Source: Mucilaginibacter sp. UBA5151
GTDB taxonomy: Bacteria; Bacteroidota; Bacteroidia; Sphingobacteriales; Sphingobacteriaceae
DNA: 64,000 nt
Direction of reading: 5' to 3'
Assembly (NCBI GenBank): GCA_002413785.1
Contig: DHXR01000046.1
Location: 117,150 to 181,149, forward strand
Under the pieces are notes generated by a model, which was given only the letters and a program-made list of their open reading frames with translations, did no database searches and had not been told where the DNA came from. The position numbers and the translations under genes were made by a program. Every line of letters starts with the position of its first letter. Position 1 is the first letter of the stretch. This document shows positions 33,983 to 42,300 of the stretch, in pieces.

Positions 33983-35743
33983 ATGAAAGTACTTTTATCA
34001 TACCTTTCCAAACACCGCCTGGTGGTTGTTCTCGCCCTTGTACTTGCCGGTATCAATATTGGCTTTTCGCTTTGCGACCCATTGATCACCCGGTATATTT
34101 TCGACTGGTATGTGGTACCGGTTAATCATAAAGTTTATAGCTATGAATTCAGGCTGCACGGCGCATTAATACTGGTTAGCTTAGGTATAGGCGCGGCTAT
34201 GGTATCGCGTATAGCCAAGAATTTCCAGGATTATTTTACTAATATCATCACCCAAAAAGTTGGCGCCGAAATGTATGCCGATGGTCTTAAACACTCCCTC
34301 GAACTTCCCTACCAGGTTTTTGAGGACCAGCGCAGCGGCGAAACACTGGGCATTTTGCAGAAAGTAAGGTTAGATTGCCAGGCTTTTATCACCTCGTTTA
34401 TCAGTATTTTATTTGTAAGCCTTATCGGGATGGTGTTTGTGATCATCTACTCGTTGAGGGTAAACTATATGGTTACGCTGGTTTACTTTTGCGCAATCCC
34501 GGTGATCATGTTTGTGAGTATGGCTTTAAGCAAACGCATAAAAACCATACAAAAGAAAATTGTATCCCAAACCACTGCCCTTGCCGGCTCAACTACCGAA
34601 TCATTACGCAATATTGAACTTGTGAAAAGTTTGGGCCTGGTAAAGCAGGAAATTGAACGATTGAATAACACGACCTATAAAATACTCGACCTTGAATTAA
34701 AAAAGGTGAAATATGTGCGCAGTATGAGCTTTGTACAGGGCACGGTAGTAAACCTGGTTCGCAGTATTATGGTTTTAGTGCTGCTGATGCTGATATTTAA
34801 GGGCAGCTTATCACCCGGCAGCTACCTGATGTTTTTGTTTTATTCGTTTTTCCTGTTCAGCCCTTTACAGGAATTGGGGAACGTGATACAGGCCTGGCGG
34901 GACGCCCAGGTTTCACTTGGGAATTTCCAGAATATCCTCGAAATCCCTATCGATCCAAAACCTGAAAAACCGGTATTACTGGAAAAAGTAAAAACCCTCA
35001 CTTTTGAGGACGTAAGCTTCAAACATTTAACAGCCAACCGCAATGCGCTGAACAATATCAGCTTTGAAACAAATACCGGCGAAACTATTGCCTTCGTGGG
35101 CCCCTCGGGATCGGGGAAAACTACGCTGGTAAAACTGTTGGTGGGCCTTTACCAACCGTTAACAGGGGATATTTTATATAATAACATCCTCAGCAAGGAT
35201 ATTGACCTTGACCAGTTGCGTGAGAAAATAGGTTTTGTAACCCAGGATACCCAGTTGTTTTCGGGTACTATACGCGAGAACCTGCAGTTTGTACGTCCCG
35301 GCGCTACGGATGAGGAATGTATGGAAGTATTGCAGCGTGCAGCCTGCCAAACCCTGCTGGCGCGTGCAGACAATGGTCTGGGCACCGTGATCGGCGAAGG
35401 CGGGGTAAAAGTATCGGGCGGGGAAAAACAACGCTTGTCTATCGCCAGGGCGCTTTTGCGCAAGCCGGATATTTTGGTTTTCGATGAGGCCACCTCATCA
35501 CTGGATTCAATCACCGAGGAAGAAATTACAGAAACCATCCGCGATGTTTCGGAGTTTGATAACCATATCACTATATTAATTGCCCACCGCCTGTCGACCA
35601 TCATGCATGCCGATAATATTTTTGTGCTGGAGAAAGGCCGTATTATTGAATCAGGCAAACACTTTGACCTGATTGGCCAAAAAGGCCTGTACTATGCCAT
35701 GTGGCGCCAGCAGATAGGGGAGAAAGTGACGGAGGAGGTTTGA
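33983..35743 (+). CDS. ABC-type exporter, fused permease and ATPase
   Basis: A 586-aa half-transporter of the MsbA/multidrug type. Six membrane helices fill about residues 10-310; the ATPase domain follows with Walker A GPSGSGKTTLVKLL, signature VSGGEKQRLSIARALL, Walker B ILVFDEATSSLD and the H-loop ILIAHRLSTIM. It probably works as a homodimer in the inner membrane. The substrate (lipid, drug or peptide) is unknown. The stop codon is followed at once by GTGAAAG-type heptads. Confidence 0.93.
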   Translation: MKVLLSYLSKHRLVVVLALVLAGINIGFSLCDPLITRYIFDWYVVPVNHKVYSYEFRLHGALILVSLGIGAAMVSRIAKNFQDYFTNIITQKVGAEMYADGLKHSLELPYQVFEDQRSGETLGILQKVRLDCQAFITSFISILFVSLIGMVFVIIYSLRVNYMVTLVYFCAIPVIMFVSMALSKRIKTIQKKIVSQTTALAGSTTESLRNIELVKSLGLVKQEIERLNNTTYKILDLELKKVKYVRSMSFVQGTVVNLVRSIMVLVLLMLIFKGSLSPGSYLMFLFYSFFLFSPLQELGNVIQAWRDAQVSLGNFQNILEIPIDPKPEKPVLLEKVKTLTFEDVSFKHLTANRNALNNISFETNTGETIAFVGPSGSGKTTLVKLLVGLYQPLTGDILYNNILSKDIDLDQLREKIGFVTQDTQLFSGTIRENLQFVRPGATDEECMEVLQRAACQTLLARADNGLGTVIGEGGVKVSGGEKQRLSIARALLRKPDILVFDEATSSLDSITEEEITETIRDVSEFDNHITILIAHRLSTIMHADNIFVLEKGRIIESGKHFDLIGQKGLYYAMWRQQIGEKVTEEV

Positions 35744-35744
35744 T

Positions 35745-35900
35745 AGAGGTGAAAGGCGAAAGGTAAAGGGTGAAAGGTCGCTTTCCGGGCAAACCCTTTC
35801 ACCTTTCACCTTTCACCTTTCACCTTTCACCTTTCGCCTTTCGCCTTTCGCCTTTCACCTTTCGCCTTTCGCCTTTAACCTTTCGCCTTTAACCTTTCAC
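35745..35900. repeat. Heptanucleotide array forming a very large hairpin
   Basis: Fifteen contiguous 7-nt units fill 35796-35900: CTTTCAC five times, CTTTCGC three times, then CTTTCAC, CTTTCGC twice, CTTTAAC, CTTTCGC, CTTTAAC, CTTTCAC. The opposite strand motif, GGTGAAAGGCGAAAGG and related units, lies at 35745-35778, so the two parts can pair around a loop of about 17 nt. It separates two convergent genes and starts 1 nt after the exporter stop. Confidence 0.95.
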
Positions 35901-35907
35901 CTCAGCA

Positions 35908-36561
35908 TCACACGCTGATAATCCCTGTCTTAACGGCGAAGATCACCAGGCCAACGAGGTTTTTTGATTTTGTTTTTTCGAAAAGCCGGGCGCGGTAGCC
36001 TTCAACGGTACGCACGCTGAGGCATATTTTATCGGCGATTTCCGAATTTGAGTATTCCTGGCAAACCAGTTTTAGAACCTCTATTTCGCGTTCATTAAAA
36101 TCGGCAAGTGACTGGGCAGTATTCCCTGTATGGGTATTGCCGGCGAGTTGTTTAATAAGTGTTACGGAAAGGTGCTCGTTAAAATAATAATCTTTTTGGT
36201 AAACGGTAGCTATCGCTTCGATGATCTCCTCGGGTTCGGCATTTTTCAGCAAATAGCCCGATGCCCCTGCCTTCATCATATCTACAATGTATTTGTCCTC
36301 GTTGAACATGGAGAGCGCCAGCACTTTAATTTGATGGTAGTGCTGCTTAACGTAGGCTGTAGTTTGTATGCCGTCGAGTTCCGGCATCTTAATGTCCATC
36401 AGTATCACATCCGGTGTAACGGAGGCTAACATCGCGATAAGCTGATTGCCGTTTGCCGCCTCCAATACCAAATCGAAATCAGGACAATCTTCCAGTGTCG
36501 CTTTTAAGCCGTTTCTGAAAATCTTATGATCGTCGGCAATAGCTAATTTGATTTTTTCCAT
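35908..36561 (-). CDS. LuxR-family response regulator
   Basis: A 217-aa NarL/FixJ-type regulator. The receiver has Asp10/Asp11, phosphoacceptor Asp56 in PDVILMDIKMPELDG and a lysine in YLLKNAEPEE. The C-terminal LuxR helix-turn-helix is FNEREIEVLKLVCQEYSNSEIADKICLSVRTVEGYRARLFEK. It follows the histidine kinase gene on the same strand; between them lies a dispersed TCGAATA element (36640-36716). It is the natural partner of that kinase. Confidence 0.93.
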   Translation of the reverse strand: MEKIKLAIADDHKIFRNGLKATLEDCPDFDLVLEAANGNQLIAMLASVTPDVILMDIKMPELDGIQTTAYVKQHYHQIKVLALSMFNEDKYIVDMMKAGASGYLLKNAEPEEIIEAIATVYQKDYYFNEHLSVTLIKQLAGNTHTGNTAQSLADFNEREIEVLKLVCQEYSNSEIADKICLSVRTVEGYRARLFEKTKSKNLVGLVIFAVKTGIISV

Positions 36562-36639
36562 GGTTTACACTAATTGAATAAATATAGCAAAATGCTCCAG
36601 TATGGCCGATGTCATTAAAGGGATAGAAAAAATGAAATA

Positions 36640-36716
36640 TCGAATAATGAATTTTGAATGCCGAACGCCGAAATATACTTTAATATTCAACATTCAAAAT
36701 TCGGTGTTCGACATTA
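36640..36716. repeat. Dispersed inverted-repeat element, TCGAATA family, copy C
   Basis: Heptads TCGAATA, ATGAATT, TTGAATG, CCGAACG, CCGAAAT (36640-36674) face TTC at 36686, 36693, 36700 and 36707, in 7-nt phase. It is a diverged relative of copies at 324 and 21436. It lies in the 179-bp gap inside the kinase-regulator operon. Confidence 0.75.
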
Positions 36717-36740
36717 ATTTCCATAAATAATGCTATTTCC

Positions 36741-37523
36741 CTAAGGCGTCAACACCCTTATTATAGTAATAGTTCCGCTTTGGGGTTTTGTATAAATATT
36801 AATTTCCCCGTTTATAAGCTGTACCCGGCTCTCCAGGTTTTTAAGGCCAAAGCCGTGTTTTACCTGGTTTATATTAAAGCCTCTGCCATTATCCTTAAAC
36901 TCCATTACCAGCCAGCCCTGTTCGTCGGTAAGCGTTAAATGAATACCGGTGGCCCCTGAATGTTTTATGGCATTGCTGAATAATTCCTGGGCTATCCTGT
37001 AAAAGGCCAGTTCAATTTCGGGTTTAAACCTTAAGCCGGTTAAGTTTTTTTTTAGCTCTACTTTAACATTGGTAGTTTGTTCAATTTTAATACATAAGCC
37101 TTCAAGCGCTTCCAGCAAACCATAATCGGTTAGCACCGGCGGTAATACGTTATGAATAATATTCCGTATTTCGCTGATGCATTCATCTGCCAGTTTGCGG
37201 GTATCAGCCAGCAGGGGTTGCGTGCTTTCGCTCACACAGCTTTTATCAAGCCGGTGAAGGTTAAGTTTTATGGCCGATAATACCTGCCCCACGCTATCGT
37301 GCAGGTCCTCTGCCAACCGTTTGCGTTCATTTTCCTGGGTCTCAAAAACAGCATTCAATAAATCGGTTTGCTTATCGTCGTGCAGTTTACGCAACTCTAC
37401 CTGGTTCGTTATCATTTTCCGCTGATAAATGATAACGAAAAAGAATAAAAAGACAACGAGTATAACAATTACAAGTGTACCGGTAATTAATACCGGTATC
37501 AGGTTGTTTTCTGGGGTTTGCAA
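36741..37523 (-). CDS. Histidine kinase, HisKA_3 (NarX-like) type
   Basis: A 260-aa kinase with one N-terminal membrane helix (about 9-33), a HisKA_3 dimerisation domain with phosphoacceptor His75 in AEDLHDSVGQVLSAIKLNLHRL, and an ATPase domain with N box AQELFSNAIKHSG and DNGRGFNINQVKHGFGLKNLESRV. It has no periplasmic sensor domain. Its start lies inside the end of the 7-TM gene (25-nt overlap), so sensing may be done by that protein. Confidence 0.92.
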   Translation of the reverse strand: MQTPENNLIPVLITGTLVIVILVVFLFFFVIIYQRKMITNQVELRKLHDDKQTDLLNAVFETQENERKRLAEDLHDSVGQVLSAIKLNLHRLDKSCVSESTQPLLADTRKLADECISEIRNIIHNVLPPVLTDYGLLEALEGLCIKIEQTTNVKVELKKNLTGLRFKPEIELAFYRIAQELFSNAIKHSGATGIHLTLTDEQGWLVMEFKDNGRGFNINQVKHGFGLKNLESRVQLINGEINIYTKPQSGTITIIRVLTP

Positions 37524-38140
37524 AGCAGTCCGACGGAATATAAAACGTTAGCGATAATATTTGTTATATTGTTGATCATATAATAACCTTCCTGGTGGGC
37601 AATAATCATCCTTTTAAAAAGCATGAACAAAAATATGGTGATCGAGAAATAAAACAATACCCCTGCATTTATCCAGAATAAACCCTGTTTTTCAATATGT
37701 ATAAACTCCTGCCTGTTTAATAACTGATAAAAATACGCCAATGAAAAACAAATAAGCAGCAAACTTAAAACAGTATTGGATAATGAGGGATAATCCCATA
37801 TCCCCTCCATAAAAATCATGTTAAATATAACAACAAGCAACGCAAGGACAGCCATTACAATAGTTGCTTTCTTAGCTGCCGGCTTAAAAAAGGCATAATA
37901 ATAAATAGCCGCAAAAAACAGGATGCTTAGTGCAATATAAATGTGTATAACCGGAAGGTTGTTTACCATCCCCATCCTTTTTGATACCTCAAGTACAAGG
38001 TCGGATAAAACGGATAGCACAAAATATCCGGCTGCAATTTTCAGTGCCTTATCCAGGTGCCTGTAATTGTACAAGGCCGCAATAACCGGTAAAACGCCTG
38101 AAACAGTAGAAGAAATCAGCAAAATATATGCTACCCCCAT
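37499..38140 (-). CDS. Seven-helix membrane protein, probable sensor partner
   Basis: A 213-aa protein with about seven hydrophobic helices and little else. I know of no exact family name for it. Its size and layout resemble the 7-TM sensor regions that are fused to kinases in other Bacteroidota proteins. It overlaps the kinase gene by 25 nt, which implies coupled translation, so a split sensor-kinase pair is a reasonable inference. Confidence 0.75.
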   Translation of the reverse strand: MGVAYILLISSTVSGVLPVIAALYNYRHLDKALKIAAGYFVLSVLSDLVLEVSKRMGMVNNLPVIHIYIALSILFFAAIYYYAFFKPAAKKATIVMAVLALLVVIFNMIFMEGIWDYPSLSNTVLSLLLICFSLAYFYQLLNRQEFIHIEKQGLFWINAGVLFYFSITIFLFMLFKRMIIAHQEGYYMINNITNIIANVLYSVGLLCKPQKTT

Positions 38141-38165
38141 TGCAATATTATTTAGTTTTTGCTCC

Positions 38166-38633
38166 TTAACTCCCGGCTAATAAACTCGTTGGGCATCCAG
38201 GCGAACCCGGGCACGGCGAAGACTGATCGCCCACCATATATGTTTTATGAGTGGCAAGCGATTTTAATTCGCCCCTGGATAATGCTTCAACTAATTCAAC
38301 ATCTATCTGGTCTTTGCCATCGCTGCCTGCCCCTACAATGATCAGGTGTTTTTCGCTTTCAATATTGCCGGCAACTTTTGTCAGAAAATTACTTAATGAT
38401 ACCATTGAACGCTGCCACGCGCTAAGCGGTTTGCTATGGGCGTAATAAAAACGGATACCCTGGCAGCCTTCCTGCGCAAGTATCTTTTGTAAAATGTCTT
38501 TACCAAAAAAATGCGATACCGTTTCACCGGGATGCTTATCCCTGTAATTTTTGGTCCAGCTTGCAGCAAGGTCCAGATCGAATTCACCACCCTCTTTGCC
38601 TGTGAGATGAATTTCATTTTGTTGTGTTTCCAT
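38166..38633 (-). CDS. Hypothetical protein with cysteine-rich tail
   Basis: A soluble 155-aa protein of unknown function (METQQNEIHLTGKEGGEFDLDLA). The C-terminal end has the pattern PCPGSPGCP, which may bind a metal or form a disulfide. It is the first gene of the operon with the 7-TM protein, kinase and regulator; the gap to the 7-TM gene is 25 nt. I do not recognise the family. Confidence 0.7.
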   Translation of the reverse strand: METQQNEIHLTGKEGGEFDLDLAASWTKNYRDKHPGETVSHFFGKDILQKILAQEGCQGIRFYYAHSKPLSAWQRSMVSLSNFLTKVAGNIESEKHLIIVGAGSDGKDQIDVELVEALSRGELKSLATHKTYMVGDQSSPCPGSPGCPTSLLAGS

Positions 38634-39365
38634 TGTTTAAATAATTTAGGATACTTTAAAAAAAGTAGTTTCCATAAAACTAAGGTTATTTAGTTGTTAT
38701 TTCAAAAAGCAAGATCGAATAAGTAAAAATACCGGAACTTAAACAATGTTCATAATTTGCTTATTATCAGTCGCGAATAGCAATATGGCATATTTTACAG
38801 CATAAAAAGTCCCGTAGTTTTACGCAGCAAAAACCGTGTTAATACGGTGCTAAAAAGTTGAGCCCATGGTATAATTTAATGAAATACCCCGTAGGGGTAA
38901 CCCGTTTGTAGAAAATAAATAACAAGAAATTTTGCCGCATAGCGGCTACCCAATTCGCGAAGGGTAGCCGCTATGCGGCAAAAATAAGGTGACTGCTTTG
39001 GCTACAAACAGGTAGCCCCGATGGGGCATAGGTATTAAGTTAAGGACAGGCCATAAAGTTCATTCTGTTGCCTCGTAGAGCAATGTCATTAAGTTAATGT
39101 GATAAACCCCCATCAGCGTCAAATATTGGCTAAAAACACACCAACTGGAAATTATGTGCCGTCGGTGCAAAACCCCCGCAATGTATTAACGCTAATGCTG
39201 CTTCATGCGTTGCGTACCGATGGCACGCTAAATCATTTTTATTTTTTCTACCAATATTTCGCACCTAAAGGCGCTTGTTTTAATATTTATACTTTATTTC
39301 TTATCCTTCGGTAGTCTTTGTTTATGTGCGTTTTAAGAATTTATATATTTAGGATTGCCCTGCTT
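38634..39365. other. Intergenic region with REP-like element and a second palindromic repeat
   Basis: This 732-bp gap holds the REP-like element at 38884-39030 and, at about 39150-39270, another imperfect hairpin, GTGCCGTCGGTGC facing GTACCGATGGCAC, followed by AT-rich sequence. A plus-strand frame at 39099-39314 spans that hairpin and is not protein-like. No gene is called. Confidence 0.55.
38884..39030. repeat. REP-like dispersed element, copy 2
   Basis: It shares the left arm of the 5646 element (TACCCCGTAGGGGTAACCC, then GTTTGTAGAAAATAAAT) and a right arm ending GGTAGCCCCGATGGGGCAT. Inside is a 22-bp perfect hairpin: TTTTGCCGCATAGCGG plus CTACCC facing its complement around a TTCGCGAA loop. 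Confidence 0.85.
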
Positions 39366-42300
39366 TCAGGGCTTTATCACCATCCTGTCACCCTGCGAAT
39401 GTGCATTAAATTCGGGCGCATACATACATTGGATGCTGGTGATCCCGGTTGAAAAATTGCCGGGCTGCGCTACGCGCAACTGGTACTCAAACACATAATT
39501 GCCCTTGCTGAGGTAACTGATGAAAAAGTTTGTGGCTACATCCTTTGTTACCTGGTAATAATACAAGCCGTCCTGGTATTTATAGGCAGATATGGCTTCC
39601 ACCGGTTCGGTACCGGCCGGGCGCATATCTTTTAGCTGCACATATTCAAAATCACGGTCAGCTTTCAGATAGACCACTACTTTTAACAGGTCGCCGGTTT
39701 TGGGCAAATGGGTAGCATCAACGGCGGTAAGCACGGGCCCGGCATCGGTTTGTTTCTGGATGAAATATTTCCTTTCCAGGTGGATATTGGTTTGCGATGA
39801 GGTGATCTTATCAAGGTTCTCCAGGTATTGCCAGTGCAGCGCCCCCCAGCTGATAGTTGTACCATTGTTTTTTATTTCAACCTTGCCCATGGCCGGTTTT
39901 ATTTGCTCACCGGCCCAGCTTGTTTTTATATAGCCCGTGCCTGCATTAGCTTTAACATCGGGCTTTAATTCTTCCAGCTGCTTTCCATCCAGTTTAATTA
40001 CCGAACGCCCGGTGTCGGCCAGCAGGTTGCCTCCTTTTAACAACAGGGCATAACATGCGGCGGCTGTGGCTTTGGTTGTTTTCCAGTCGCCGGTTTGTTT
40101 GTTGCGGAGCAGCCAGATCTTCATTTCGTCCACGGCTTTAGCATTGTCGCCGGCTTCGGTAAACAATTCTATCAGTAAGCTTTGCGTTTCTACCGGCGAC
40201 TCGTACCAGAAATAGCCCTGCCGGTTTTTTGCCCAGTACATCCCCAAATCATCCGATTGCTGCGCCGTTTCCAGTAAGGAGCGCTCGATTTGTGCACACA
40301 CCTCCGGTTTATTATAGCGTTGCATGGTTAGGGCGATCACGCCCTGCTCATAAACATTCCTGAACTTCCATTCATCTGCCGCCCATTTTAAATAGGCGGA
40401 AAGGGCTGTTTTTAAAGTATTGTTCAGCGGTTTGTTTAAAAAGTAGCTGCGGGTAAACCAGGCATGGATCTCCAGGTCACCATAAAACCAGGTGTTGTCT
40501 TTATTTTTCTTTCGCAATTTTTCGTCTGCGGCGAGCTGGTCGTCCAGATACCTGATGGCATTATCAGCAATTGGCTGAAGCTGGCTGTTCGCAATACCCA
40601 AATGGTATAATTCGCCCATCCCTTCGGCGATATGCTGGGTGATATACCTGTCGGACCGGTCGCCGCCGAACCAGGTAAAACCGCCATCGGGCAATTGCCG
40701 TTTTTGCAGCTTGTCAAGGTTTAGTTTTAACTCATCGCTCATTTTATTCAGGTCGAATAACAGGGCAATCCGCTTTTTTTGTTCCGATTCGCTTACAGCA
40801 TCCCGCAGCCAGGGTGTTTCTTCCAATAAGGTTGATTTCAGCTCCTGGTTTTTTTCGAGGTTGGAGAGCAGTTCGGCGCCGCTGCTCATTTTCCATTGAT
40901 CAAATACCTGTTTTATAGCCGGTAATTTTGTTACGATGCTTGTTGCCAAACTATTGGCATAATAACGGCTGAACACCTGTTCCGAACATTCATACGGGAA
41001 CTCCATCATATAAGGCAAAGCCTGTACGGCATACCAGGCCGGGTTTTGGGTATATTCCAGGGTAAGGGTTTTGTTTTTTAAGGTGGCGCTGCTTTGGTTT
41101 ACCAATTTATCAAAAGTAAAATCCCTTGTCTGCCCTGATCTTACCATCATCGGCATCGACTCGGTTACCAGCATACGGTTGGGCAGTACCGGCAGGGTAT
41201 TTTCTTCGCCATCGGTAAACTCCCCGGCATCGGCGGTAAGGCGGTAGGTTAAAGCATCCATTCCTGATGGGATCACCAGGCGGAACGAAACAGCCTTGGT
41301 AGTGCCGCCGCCAATTTCAAAGGACTGCTCCGCATCTTTTTTATCGGCAAATAAAGCCACCGGCTGCATATTTAAAGCATTAAACAGCTGCATTTGCACT
41401 TTGCCTTTTAATTTATCAGCGGTTAAGTTGGCCAGGCGGGCGGATATGGTGATGGTATCCCCTTCGCGTAAAAAGCGTGGCGTATTGGCACTGATGCTCA
41501 GTTGTTTTTGGGTGATGACCGTATTTTCGATATACCCGATATGCAAATCCTGCATATGGGCAAATCCCCTGAATTTCCAGCGGGTAAGCGCCTCGGGGAT
41601 GGTGAAATCTATCAGGATCTCGCCTTTTTCATTGGTATGCAACTGGGGGTAAAAGAAAGCGGTTTCGTTGAAGTTGCTGCGGAGGGGGATGGGGCGTGAG
41701 GGAGTATTTAAGTTTAGCTCTCGAATTAGCACATCGCCCGAAGCGCCATTTACAATTGAAACTCCGGCTGCACGCCCCTGCAATAATTGTTCAGAATCCA
41801 TAGCAGCATTGGGCGATGCAAGGCCTCTTATCGCCACAGAGGAAACACTTCCTGTTAAATCCTTTTTCATTTGTACCCCGTAGGCTGTTACCTCTACTTC
41901 GTTTAAAGCGCTTGATGAAGGATTTAATGTAACCGCAATATTTCCGGCTTTAGCTGTAATAACTTCCAGTGGTTTATAGCCGATAAAAGAAAAAACCAAT
42001 GTTGCATTAACTGGAACCCGTATTTTAAAATAGCCCGCCGAATTAGTCATCGTGCCAATATTTGTTCCTTTTATTTTAACAGTAACGCCCGGTATCTCTA
42101 ATTTATCATCGGCACTTACAACCCGGCCAATTATATCATACCCGTTTTTTATCTGTGCTGCATTTTTTAAATATTCATCTTGAAGTCGCTTGTTATTTTC
42201 AGCGTTGTTTAAATTTTTATTCACCTTTTTAAGGTAATTCTGATACGCATTATTATATCCTCCAAAGTAATTATAGCTAAACATATTCAAGCGTTCATAA

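Noticed and set aside
35796..35900. CRISPR array or coding repeat
   Set aside because: Units of 7 nt without spacers are a simple tandem repeat; no open frame runs through it with a plausible start.
39099..39314. 71-aa plus-strand frame
   Set aside because: It spans an imperfect hairpin repeat and has no protein-like pattern.
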